Assembly (NCBI GenBank): GCA_959607825.1
Contig: CAUHNW010000006.1
Location: 89,953-153,952 of the forward strand
Length of the DNA: 64,000 bases
Source of the DNA: HGM13006 sp900757695
GTDB taxonomy: Bacteria; Bacillota; Clostridia; Oscillospirales; Oscillospiraceae
Direction of reading: 5' to 3'
Program-made: the position numbers and the translations under genes
In this document: one piece after another, positions 57,214 through 64,000 of the stretch
How the letters are laid out: each line of letters starts with the position of its first letter
How positions within the stretch are numbered: the first letter of the stretch is position 1
The notes under the pieces: generated by a model
The model's input: the letters and a program-made list of their open reading frames with translations, nothing else
The model's database searches: none
What the model was told of the DNA's origin: nothing

Positions 57214-59148
57214 TTATTTTCGTCCCGGTTCCAGCAGAATCTGCACCTCCCGCCACAAAAGCACATTGCCGGGATAGACCTGCTGTTTTCCCTTTGTCAC
57301 CGGTCTTCCGTCTACCGTCAGGCAGCCCCCTCGGATCTCCCGGCGCAGCGCACCGCCCCTCAGCAATGCCAGCCGGAACATCACCTGCGCCACCGTCGTA
57401 TGCTCTTCATATAACGGATAGTGGAGCTCCGCAGGAATATCAGCGCAAAGCCTCGTCACAGGCTCCACTTTTCTCTGGGTAAGATCTGCCGTAAACCGAA
57501 CTCCAATGGCCGTATTCTCCACCCGGCAGGTCCCGCCGTGCAATGTCAGGATGCTCCGGCAAATGGCAAGCCCCAGTCCGGTCCCCCGGCCGCTGCGGGC
57601 CTCATCCCCCTGCCAAAAGTTCTCCCATACCCGTCCCAGCTGGCCTTCCGGAATCGCACTGCCCTGATTTTCCACCGAAAAGGTCTCATGGCCCATGCCG
57701 ATCCGAATCAGGATCTTTCCGCCCGGAGGCGTGTGTCGGATGGCGTTGGTCATAAAGTTTTCCACCACCTGTCCAAAGCGCATCCGGTCCGCATAGACCT
57801 GTTCCTGCCCAACACGCATGGATACCTCCAGCTGCCTTTCGTGAATACTTCCCTCCAGAGGCCGAAGGATCTCCTCCACCAGTGCACTGAGCCGGAAGCT
57901 CTCCCGCCGGAGCTGATAACGCCCCGCCTCCAGCCGGCTCAGATCCAGCAGCTCCAGCACCATCCGATCCATCCGATCCGCTTCCTGTCGGATCACATCC
58001 AGATAGTAGCTCTGCTTTTCCGGGTCGATGTGCTCCTGAAGTGCCTCCGCATAGGAGCTCATAACCGCAATGGGCGTTTTCAATTCATGGGCGATGGCCG
58101 AGGTCATGGCCTGTCGGGCCTGCTCGGCATGCTTTGCATAGTTCACCATCTGGGCCTGTCGGGCCAGCTCATCCCGGAGCGGCTGAGTTGCCCGGTCAAA
58201 CCGGTAAGACAAGATCATTGTCAGGCCCACACCTGCTGTCAGAAACAAAAGCAGCAGAACCACAGCGCTTCCATTCCGCCAGGTCTCCTTCAGCGCAAGG
58301 GCAATGGGACTGAACTCCGCACCAAAGATAAATTGCAGGCTGTTCCCCTCCGAAAAGGGATTCCTGTCATCCAACAGCAGACATCCCCACACCAGCTTCT
58401 GATGAAGAAGGCTATCCTGCACTGCAAAAAGCTCGCCGCCGGCTTTCAGCTCCGTCATGGTTTCCAGCTGGGAGATGAGGCGATCCGTTTGTTCCCAGCC
58501 CTTTGCAGGGGCGATTCCGCCGCAGGATTTCATGATGGGCGTTACCGTCAGTCCGGAAAAGTCCGAACCGGTATTGCGGCCGTCAGCTTCATAATGGAGG
58601 ATCTCCTTTCCATTATATCCATCGGTTTCGGACCGGTAGGACAGATTTCCACCGGTCAGCTCCGTGACATAGAACAAGCCGTCTTCCCATCCCCCGTAAA
58701 TACCGGCGCTGCTGTTCAGATCATATGGGCTCACCGTCACTGGGAGATCATTCAGCAGCGCTGCGATATCCGTAGTATTCTCTTCCCAGAAGACCAGCGG
58801 CAGAGTCACGGGCTCCCCCTGCTGCCGTGTCAGTACCGCCACAGCACTGTTCCGGGATCGGCACAGCAGGTTCCCATCCCGATCCAGCAGCACCGAAGCG
58901 CTGAAATAGCACGCTCCGGCCTCCCCTGCCATGGCCTGCTGATAGGCAGCGATTCGTGCAGCGTCCGCTGTGTTCCCGGCAGCCGCATCTTTTACCAATG
59001 TCCAAAGCGTCTGGCATTCCGCTGTGATCTCCGCCGTGTTTTCCCGGATCATGCTTCGACTCTCGGTGGCCACCAGCAGAGCAAAGGCGCAGAGCCATAG
59101 GGCACCCAGCACCGCAGGGATTATAAGCCGCCGTTTCCCGGCGGTCAT
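57214..59148 (-). CDS. Sensor histidine kinase with a C-terminal S4-like domain
   Basis: 644 residues. Helix 1 (about 7-27), an extracytoplasmic sensor of about 260 residues, helix 2 (294-314), then HisKA with H354 (AIAHELKTPIAVMSSYAE), N-box N468 (FMTNAIRHTPPGGK) and G-box GTGLGLA (522-528). After the ATPase domain ends near 557, about 85 extra residues follow; 583-632 read like an S4 domain: TTVAQVMFRLALLRGGALRR, GGCLTVDGRPVTKG, then VYPGNVLLW. The YaaA-type S4 proteins have the same pattern. The frame is continuous, with no stop or shift. The GTG/ATG start overlaps the regulator stop by 4 nt. Confidence 0.85.
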   Translation of the reverse strand: MTAGKRRLIIPAVLGALWLCAFALLVATESRSMIRENTAEITAECQTLWTLVKDAAAGNTADAARIAAYQQAMAGEAGACYFSASVLLDRDGNLLCRSRNSAVAVLTRQQGEPVTLPLVFWEENTTDIAALLNDLPVTVSPYDLNSSAGIYGGWEDGLFYVTELTGGNLSYRSETDGYNGKEILHYEADGRNTGSDFSGLTVTPIMKSCGGIAPAKGWEQTDRLISQLETMTELKAGGELFAVQDSLLHQKLVWGCLLLDDRNPFSEGNSLQFIFGAEFSPIALALKETWRNGSAVVLLLLFLTAGVGLTMILSYRFDRATQPLRDELARQAQMVNYAKHAEQARQAMTSAIAHELKTPIAVMSSYAEALQEHIDPEKQSYYLDVIRQEADRMDRMVLELLDLSRLEAGRYQLRRESFRLSALVEEILRPLEGSIHERQLEVSMRVGQEQVYADRMRFGQVVENFMTNAIRHTPPGGKILIRIGMGHETFSVENQGSAIPEGQLGRVWENFWQGDEARSGRGTGLGLAICRSILTLHGGTCRVENTAIGVRFTADLTQRKVEPVTRLCADIPAELHYPLYEEHTTVAQVMFRLALLRGGALRREIRGGCLTVDGRPVTKGKQQVYPGNVLLWREVQILLEPGRK

Positions 59149-59813
59149 GAGGTTTTCTCCCGGAGCCGATAACCGACCCGTATCATGGTCTCGATCTCTG
59201 CTCCTCTGGCCCGGAGCTTTTTGATATGGGTATCCACAGTGCGCTCATCCCCTTCGTAGTCATAGCCCCATACCATGGTCAGCAGCTGCTGCCGGGACAG
59301 CACCTGATTCCGGTGCTCCATCAGGCACCGCAGCAGTGCAAATTCCCGGTTGGGAAGCTCCTGCGGTCTGCCGCCAATCAGCGCTTCATGGGTTTTGAGA
59401 TTCAGTCGGATCCCTGCGGCATCCAACCAACCATCCTCCCCTACTGTCCCCCTTGCCCGGGCAATGAGTGCCTTGGTACGAGCATAGAGCACTGCCATGG
59501 AATAGGGCTTTGTCACATAGTCATCTGCTCCCAGCTCGTAGCCCCGGAGCTTCTCTTCCTCGTTGGAAAGGGCCGTCAGGAACATGATCGGCACACTGCT
59601 GTGGCGCCGCAGGGCCCGGCATACGGTAAATCCATCCAGCTCCGGCATGAGGATGTCCAGCAGCACCGCATCGGCCTCGTGGCCCTCCATCCATTCTATG
59701 GCCTGCTGTCCGTTTTCCAGCCCCACAGGCTCCTCGCCCTTGGCCCGGAAATAATCGCACAGAATATCTCTGAGCCTTTGCTCGTCTTCCACAATGAGAA
59801 TTCGGTCTCCCAT
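59145..59813 (-). CDS. OmpR-family response regulator
   Basis: 222 residues from ATG 59813 (MGDRILIVEDEQ), 7 nt after AGGAGG; the ATG at 59819 directly abuts it. Receiver with D in AVLLDILMPELDG, Lys in YVTKPYS, and a winged helix with VWGYDYEGDERTVDTHIKKL and RVGYRL. Partner of the S4-tailed kinase through a 4-nt overlap. Targets unknown; no matching operator was found nearby. Confidence 0.93.
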   Translation of the reverse strand: MGDRILIVEDEQRLRDILCDYFRAKGEEPVGLENGQQAIEWMEGHEADAVLLDILMPELDGFTVCRALRRHSSVPIMFLTALSNEEEKLRGYELGADDYVTKPYSMAVLYARTKALIARARGTVGEDGWLDAAGIRLNLKTHEALIGGRPQELPNREFALLRCLMEHRNQVLSRQQLLTMVWGYDYEGDERTVDTHIKKLRARGAEIETMIRVGYRLREKTS

Positions 59814-59838
59814 AGCCATCCCTCCTGCATTCAGAGTA

Positions 59839-59867
59839 ATCATACCATGTGTCCGGGCTGTGACCAA
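59839..59867 (-). promoter_or_regulatory. Promoter of the two-component operon
   Basis: Minus strand TTGGTC (59867-59862), 17 bp, TATGAT (59844-59839) with TGG upstream. Confidence 0.75.
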
Positions 59868-59906
59868 GCGGCAGTTTGCGAGAAACCATGCATTTTGTGT
59901 ACAAAA

Positions 59907-59935
59907 GGGGACCGCCGCAAAAATCGGCAGTCCCC
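59907..59935 (-). terminator. Terminator of the P1-hydrolase gene
   Basis: An 11-bp stem with one mismatch (59907-59917 with 59925-59935), then CTTTTG on the minus strand. Confidence 0.8.
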
Positions 59936-59972
59936 AAAGCCCTTCCGGCTGTCCGTACCGGAGGCTTATGAT

Positions 59973-60926
59973 TTACTTTTTCAGGTCACACAGTGCCGTA
60001 AAGCCATAGGCGCTTTCCGCAGCCACAGCCGCCCGGCGGATGGCCTGCTCCATGGCATAGGCTGCCAGTGCGCCCACCGCATCCATGCTCCCCTCTACCG
60101 TTCCGGTGCTGATGGCATAAATGCTGTCGCCGTCGCCAGAGGTGTGTACCGGGCGAATGGCCCGAGCATAGCCGTTGTGGGTCATACCGGCCACCTTGCA
60201 GAGCTTGGCCTTGGGCAGCTTTACATTGGTCACCACGGCACCAATGGTGGTATTGACGCCGGCCTGAAGTGTAAGCCCCTGCACCATAGCGTCAAAGGAG
60301 CTTTCACAGTGACTGTGATCGGCACTCAGAAGTCCTGCAAGAACACTGCCATCGGCATTGCACACGTCGCCTGCCGCATTCACTGCCACCATAGCGCCTA
60401 CTTTTATATCTCCGGCCTGCACCGCATAGGTGCCAAAGCCGGTTTTCATGGCTCTGTCCAATCCCATGATCTTCCCAACGGTGCAGCCGGTTCCGGCCCC
60501 CACGTTGCCCTCTTTGGGGGCGTCATAGGATGCGTTCCGGCAGGCCTCATAGGCCATGGCCCCATCGGGGCGGATATCATGACGGCCAACACACAGGTCA
60601 AACACGCAACTCTGGCACACCAGCGGCACCCGAATGGGGCCCACCGCAAAGCCTTCGCCCCGTTCTTCCAGATACTTCTGAACTCCGCCGGCAGCGTCCA
60701 GTCCAAAGGCGCTTCCGCCGGAGAGCACCACTGCGTTGATTCCCTCCGCTGTCATCAGCGGATTCAGGATCTGGGATTCCCGGGATGCGGGGCCTCCGCC
60801 CCGTACATCCAGTCCCGCAGGACTCATATGGTCAAGGAGGATCACCGTCAGGCCGGTTCCGGCCTCCTGATTCTGGGCATGGCCTACCTTGAAGCCGCCT
60901 ACCTCCATAATTCCGATTTCTTTCAT
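59973..60926 (-). CDS. P1-family (DmpA/NylC-like) N-terminal-nucleophile hydrolase
   Basis: 317 residues. Family blocks: VGHAQNQEAGTGLTVILL, VRGGGPASRES, VLSGGSAFGLDAAGGV, GNVGAGTGCTVGK, and MTHNGYARAIRPVHTSGDGD. N225-T226 (in AGVNTTIGAVVTN) matches the Asn-Thr autocleavage site of NylC-type members, where the new N-terminal Thr is the nucleophile. Relatives are aminopeptidases or oligoamide hydrolases; the natural substrate here is unknown. It follows the S-component gene by 13 nt, so substrate import and cleavage may be linked. Confidence 0.9.
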   Translation of the reverse strand: MKEIGIMEVGGFKVGHAQNQEAGTGLTVILLDHMSPAGLDVRGGGPASRESQILNPLMTAEGINAVVLSGGSAFGLDAAGGVQKYLEERGEGFAVGPIRVPLVCQSCVFDLCVGRHDIRPDGAMAYEACRNASYDAPKEGNVGAGTGCTVGKIMGLDRAMKTGFGTYAVQAGDIKVGAMVAVNAAGDVCNADGSVLAGLLSADHSHCESSFDAMVQGLTLQAGVNTTIGAVVTNVKLPKAKLCKVAGMTHNGYARAIRPVHTSGDGDSIYAISTGTVEGSMDAVGALAAYAMEQAIRRAAVAAESAYGFTALCDLKK

Positions 60927-60939
60927 AAAATCGCTTCCT

Positions 60940-61572
60940 TTACCGCTTCAGCGCTACCTTCAGAACCTTGCCGATGGTGCCGCTGATGACGCAGCCAACC
61001 GCCGCCTCAATGAGTGCCTGCACGCCCACATAGGCCGCACAGAAGGCAATGGCGTTGTGCTGCAGCTTATAGAGAAGATCCTCTCCCAAAACCGCCGCAA
61101 TGTTGGGGGCATTGAGGAAAATCACCACCAGCACCGTCATATAAAACAGGGTGTTGAGCAGCGGTGCGGCAATTCCGCCCACATAGTAGGAGATGGTCTT
61201 TGTCTTGTCAATTTTAGAAACCGCCTTGAAGATCCATCCGGTGCAGAAGCCCATCAGCAGACGGGGCACAAGGCAGTTGAGCAGAGAGAGCGCCACCACA
61301 CTGCCGCCGGTATAGCCCGCCAGCGTCATGGTTGCAAAGCCGGTCTTTACTGCGGTGTAAAAGCTGATGCAGCCCATGGTACCGCCCAGAATGGTTCCGG
61401 CCAGAGGGCCCAGCATCATAGCGCCTACAGCTACCGGTACAGTCATAATGGAAGCGTACTGTCCGGGCAGTGGGATCATAGCCAGCCCTGTGATGTTCAT
61501 CATGAGCATGATCGCAATCAGCAGCGCCAGCTCAATGAGATACCGAAGATTTGTCTTCTTTTTGTTTTGCAT
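60940..61572 (-). CDS. ECF transporter S component
   Basis: 210 residues from ATG 61572, six hydrophobic helices, with the S-component look of ALLIAIMLMMNITGLAMIPL, VPVAVGAMMLGPLAGTILGG and FCTGWIFKAVSK. S components bind a vitamin and share the energising EcfA/A'/T module encoded elsewhere. The second block is typical of the pantothenate/folate-like ECF group, but the substrate cannot be fixed. A structured leader of about 95 nt separates promoter and start. Operon with the P1 hydrolase. Confidence 0.88.
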   Translation of the reverse strand: MQNKKKTNLRYLIELALLIAIMLMMNITGLAMIPLPGQYASIMTVPVAVGAMMLGPLAGTILGGTMGCISFYTAVKTGFATMTLAGYTGGSVVALSLLNCLVPRLLMGFCTGWIFKAVSKIDKTKTISYYVGGIAAPLLNTLFYMTVLVVIFLNAPNIAAVLGEDLLYKLQHNAIAFCAAYVGVQALIEAAVGCVISGTIGKVLKVALKR

Positions 61573-61668
61573 AATATGTAATTCCTCCTGCTGCCGTTCC
61601 GCAAAGCGGATACAGCGCAAATAATGGAGAGCCTCCACCGGACACGTAAAGGCTCCGGCTTTTCGCCA
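61573..61668 (-). promoter_or_regulatory. Structured leader, candidate cis-regulatory RNA
   Basis: Two competing stems: CCGGA/TCCGG (61658-61654 with 61642-61638) and GAGCCT/AGGCTC (61655-61650 with 61634-61629), which overlap and cannot both form fully. A second hairpin (CCGC-TTT-GCGG) lies just before AGGAGG. I do not recognise it as a known riboswitch class. Confidence 0.45.
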
Positions 61669-61674
61669 AAGCAC

Positions 61675-61703
61675 AGTATAGCGGTTCCACCGGGAAATTG
61701 CAA
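61675..61703 (-). promoter_or_regulatory. Promoter of the S-component operon
   Basis: Minus strand TTGCAA (61703-61698), 17 bp, TATACT (61680-61675). Confidence 0.85.
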
Positions 61704-61732
61704 TAAAAATATCACGTTTTTGTAAAAAGGAA

Positions 61733-61757
61733 GGCGGCTGTGATTCGCACAGCCGCC
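61733..61757 (-). terminator. Terminator of the phosphorylase operon
   Basis: A perfect 10-bp stem (61733-61742 with 61748-61757), then TTCCTTTTT on the minus strand. Confidence 0.9.
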
Positions 61758-61773
61758 CAAAGTATTTAATGTT

Positions 61774-61971
61774 TTACTCCATATCTCTGACGCCTCGCCA
61801 GATCATCACCGTGCAGAAGATGGTCACAAGGGACAAAAACGCCATTCCCGTGGGCATCGCTGCCCCAGCTTTTGCAGCCGAGACAAAAGCCATCACCGTA
61901 GAGCCTATGGCAATTACTGCGCAAATGCTCACCAACGCAGCGATCATCATGCAGATCTGTTTTTTCTTCAT
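61774..61971 (-). CDS. Small two-helix membrane protein
   Basis: 65 residues: MKKKQ, a first helix (about 6-30), a short loop (KAGAAMPTG), a second helix (42-58) and a charged end WRGVRDME. Family not recognised. Translation is coupled to the phosphorylase by a 4-nt ATGA overlap, and a terminator follows 16 nt after the stop, so it is a real second gene of that operon. Possibly an accessory membrane factor for nucleoside use; this is inference from position alone. Confidence 0.75.
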   Translation of the reverse strand: MKKKQICMMIAALVSICAVIAIGSTVMAFVSAAKAGAAMPTGMAFLSLVTIFCTVMIWRGVRDME

Positions 61972-62750
61972 GCCTTTTCCGCCTTATCCCGCTGGATGAG
62001 CAGCCGCAGTGCATCCACCGCCGTAGCAATGGCCTCCTCGGTATCATAGCACTTGGGATCCTCAAGCCCCATTTCTCTCCGGGTCTGGTTGGCAAATACC
62101 ATCAGAATCGCTCCCACCCGCAGCCGGCGGACAGCGCCCACAATAAACAGTGCGGCAGACTCCATCTCCGAACACTTGGCTCCGGACTTCACCCATGCGT
62201 TCCACTTATTCTTGAGCTCATAGCCTACTGCCATGGAATCCGGGTCATGCTGACCATAAAAAGCATCCTTGCACTGAACGACCCCAAGGTGATACCGGTT
62301 TCCTCTGGCCTTTGCGGCGTCACGCAGAGCCTCCGTCACCGCAAAATCTGCCACGGCAGGATATTCCATAGGCGCATATTCCCGGCTGGTGCCCTCCATA
62401 CGGATGGCACCGGTAGCGATTACTACATCACCGCCCAGGACCTCCGGATCCATGCCGCCGCTGGACCCCACACGAATAAACGTATCTGCGCCGCAGTGGG
62501 CCAGCTCTTCCATGGCAATGGAGGCCGACGGGCCGCCAATGCCCGTAGAGCATACACTGACCGTCTCACCGTTCAGGCTGCCGGTATAAATTTTATATTC
62601 CCGGTTGTAGGCAACCAGATGATAGTCATCAAAATGCAGCGCAATCTTTTCGCACCGTCCGGGATCCCCGGGCAGGAGCACATACCGGCCCACATCGCCG
62701 GGCTTGATTTTCAGATGAAATTCCTCATTGGGAGAATAGACAAGCGCCAT
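61968..62750 (-). CDS. udp: Nucleoside phosphorylase, uridine-phosphorylase-like
   Basis: 260 residues from ATG 62750 (AAGGAGG at 8 nt; a TTG at 62768 precedes it). The PNP/UDP family motifs are LPGDPGRCEKIA, STGIGGPSASIAMEEL, FIRVGSSGGM and SEMESAALF. The ESxGGP-like and MES motifs and the length favour uridine phosphorylase over purine enzymes, though some such clostridial proteins act on other nucleosides. It yields free base and ribose 1-phosphate and would complement the pseudouridine genes at 4.7 kb. Confidence 0.85.
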   Translation of the reverse strand: MALVYSPNEEFHLKIKPGDVGRYVLLPGDPGRCEKIALHFDDYHLVAYNREYKIYTGSLNGETVSVCSTGIGGPSASIAMEELAHCGADTFIRVGSSGGMDPEVLGGDVVIATGAIRMEGTSREYAPMEYPAVADFAVTEALRDAAKARGNRYHLGVVQCKDAFYGQHDPDSMAVGYELKNKWNAWVKSGAKCSEMESAALFIVGAVRRLRVGAILMVFANQTRREMGLEDPKCYDTEEAIATAVDALRLLIQRDKAEKA

Positions 62751-62788
62751 AGGTGCCGCCTCCTTCAATTATTTACAGGATTTCTTTC

Positions 62789-62817
62789 ATTATAGCCCAT
62801 TTCCGCATTCTTGGCAA
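62789..62817 (-). promoter_or_regulatory. Promoter of the nucleoside phosphorylase operon
   Basis: Minus strand TTGCCA (62817-62812), 17 bp, TATAAT (62794-62789). Confidence 0.85.
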
Positions 62818-62822
62818 CAAAA

Positions 62823-62850
62823 ACCGCACCGGAGGATATTCCGGTGCGGT
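62823..62850 (-). terminator. Terminator of pyrG
   Basis: A perfect 11-bp stem (62823-62833 with 62840-62850) followed by TTTTTG on the minus strand. Confidence 0.9.
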
Positions 62851-62855
62851 CTGTT

Positions 62856-64000
62856 TCAGAATGCGATGGTTCCGCCGTGCTTCTTGGCTGCGCCAATAAA
62901 GTCACGGAACAGCGGGTGGGCACGGTTGGGCCGGGATTTGAATTCCGGATGGAATTGAACGCCTACAAACCATGGCTCATCCCGAAGCTCTACGATCTCC
63001 ACCAGCTTCTCGCTGGGGCTGAGTCCTGCCAGCGTCAGTCCCTTCTCCTGAAGAATATCCCGATACTTGTTGTTGAACTCATAGCGATGACGGTGGCGCT
63101 CATAGATCACCGGCTCCCGGTACGCCTGATAGGTAAAGGTATTCTCACTGGTGATCTTGCAGGGATAGGCGCCCAGCCGCATGGTGCCGCCCTTGTCGGT
63201 AACGTCACGCTGCTCGGGCATCAGGTCGATGACCGGGTTCTCCGTATCCGAAAGCTCACTGGAATGGGCGTCCTCGATTCCCGCCACATGGCGTGCAAAC
63301 TCCACCACAGCCATCTGCATACCGAGGCAGATGCCAAAGAACGGGATATGGTTCTCTCTGGCATAGCGAATGGAGGCAATCATACCCTCAATGCCGCGAT
63401 CTCCAAAGCCTCCGGGCACCAGCACACCGTCGACGCCGGACAAATGCTCTCTGGCATTTTCATCGGTGACCTGCTCGGAATCCACCCAGCGAATGTTGAC
63501 GTTCACATCATTTTCGATACCACCGTGTGTCAGGGCCTCTACCACGGAAAGATAGGAATCATGCAGCTGCACATATTTGCCCACCAATGCGATCTCCACG
63601 GAGTCCTTGCAGGTCTTCGCCCGCTTTACCATAGCCTTCCACTCGGAAAGATCCGGCTCCGGCACATCCAGCTTCAGTCTGCGGCAGACCACGTTGGAAA
63701 GTCCCTCGTCCTCCAGCATCAGCGGCACCTCATAGAGAATGGGTGCGTTGAGGTTGGGGATTACCGCATCAGGCTGAATGTTGCAGAACAGGGAGATCTT
63801 ACTGCGGATCTCCTCCGTGATGGGCTGATCCGCCCGGCATACGATCACATCCGGCTGAATGCCGATGGACAAAAGCTCCTTGCAGGAGTGCTGCGTGGGC
63901 TTACTCTTGAGCTCGTTGGAGCCGGGAATCGAAACGACCAGAGAAACATGAATGTACATGACATCCTCTCTGGGGTTCTCCTGTCCCACCTGCCGAATGG
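62856..64000 (-). CDS. pyrG: CTP synthase, 3' part (runs off the window)
   Basis: About 381 C-terminal residues; the frame is open to the window edge (IRQVGQEN...), so the N-terminal part lies beyond 64000. The end of the synthetase domain is seen (GSNELKSKPTQHS, SIGIQPDVIVCRADQPI, CRRLKLD), then the glutaminase domain with GGFGDRGIEG, the nucleophile Cys in FFGICLGMQ, and the His/Glu of GVQFHPEFKSRP. It aminates UTP to CTP. An insertion of four residues (PRED) follows GQEN relative to common PyrG sequences. Confidence 0.96.
   Translation of the reverse strand, partial: IRQVGQENPREDVMYIHVSLVVSIPGSNELKSKPTQHSCKELLSIGIQPDVIVCRADQPITEEIRSKISLFCNIQPDAVIPNLNAPILYEVPLMLEDEGLSNVVCRRLKLDVPEPDLSEWKAMVKRAKTCKDSVEIALVGKYVQLHDSYLSVVEALTHGGIENDVNVNIRWVDSEQVTDENAREHLSGVDGVLVPGGFGDRGIEGMIASIRYARENHIPFFGICLGMQMAVVEFARHVAGIEDAHSSELSDTENPVIDLMPEQRDVTDKGGTMRLGAYPCKITSENTFTYQAYREPVIYERHRHRYEFNNKYRDILQEKGLTLAGLSPSEKLVEIVELRDEPWFVGVQFHPEFKSRPNRAHPLFRDFIGAAKKHGGTIAF

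Noticed and set aside
57421..59100. Open frame of about 560 codons opposite the S4-tailed kinase
   Set aside because: High His/Pro/Gln content typical of antisense frames; kinase motifs are perfect on the minus strand.
59226..60986. Plus-strand open frame spanning the response regulator and the P1 hydrolase
   Set aside because: It covers two genuine minus-strand genes and their intergenic terminator; no start signal.

Overview
The window is a gene-dense chromosomal segment of an endospore-forming, high-GC clostridial Firmicute. The sporulation and germination genes (cwlD, spoVAD/spoVAE, a spoIIM-like gene, yunB, a SleB-type hydrolase), the SCIFF ranthipeptide pair next to tgt-queA-yajC, a PPi-type phosphofructokinase, and GC- and CUG/GCC-rich codon use fit the Oscillospiraceae/Ruminococcaceae group (Oscillibacter/Flavonifractor-like). 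The family-level placement is inference. No rRNA, tRNA, CRISPR array, insertion sequence or complete prophage was recognised.

Layout. 1-9.7 kb (+): a membrane protein, cwlD, radA, a BceRS-type two-component pair, pseudouridine kinase and glycosidase, then the BceAB-type transporter that the pair probably controls, with a near-perfect BceR-type operator in front of it. 9.7-12.1 kb: divergent glycolytic genes (PPi-type pfk, class II fba). 12.3-17.5 kb (mostly -): two Xer-type recombinases, a HAD phosphatase, a large membrane protein, a spoIIM-like gene, and a degenerate mobile-element scar ending in a truncated J-domain gene flush with xerD. 17.8-22.5 kb (-): queA-tgt-yajC-(TIGR04086-like)-scfA-scfB. 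22.6-28.4 kb (+): a ribbon-helix-helix protein with twin operators, a small orphan gene, the lysine/diaminopimelate genes asd-dapA-dapB plus a lone ACT protein, then a forespore unit (spoVAD, spoVAE and a 41-aa Gln/Arg-rich peptide).

28.4-34.6 kb (-): an Ala/Pro/Glu-rich coiled-coil protein, fhs behind a ZTP riboswitch, lgt and the YmfF/YmfH M16 protease pair. 34.8-36.8 kb (+): prmA and a membrane-anchored TIM-barrel-like protein. 36.9-43.2 kb (-): a SleB-like hydrolase, an AT-rich gene-free island, ligA, yunB, pcrA. 43.3-49.7 kb (-): the proteostasis cluster tig-clpP-clpX-lon-engB. 49.9-54.5 kb (-): the overlapping operon lepB-rbgA-rnhB-yraN-thrC-phosphoesterase. 54.9-57.1 kb (-): an ECF sigma factor with its membrane partner, and rplS. 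57.2-64 kb (-): a two-component system whose kinase carries a C-terminal S4-like domain, an ECF-transporter S component with a P1-family hydrolase, a nucleoside phosphorylase with a small membrane protein, and the 3' part of pyrG running off the window.

Themes. Nucleotide and one-carbon metabolism recur: psuK/psuG, a nucleoside phosphorylase, pyrG, queA/tgt, and fhs under ZTP control. Promoters are unusually easy to read: most have exactly 17 bp between -35 and -10, and many carry an extended -10 of the form TATGnTATAAT. The strongest candidates for something little described are the histidine kinase-S4 fusion, the small gene with twin palindromic operators, the gamma-SASP-like peptide beside spoVA, the leader of the S-component gene, and the mobile-element scar at xerD. 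Functions are assigned from recognised family motifs; no database search was possible.
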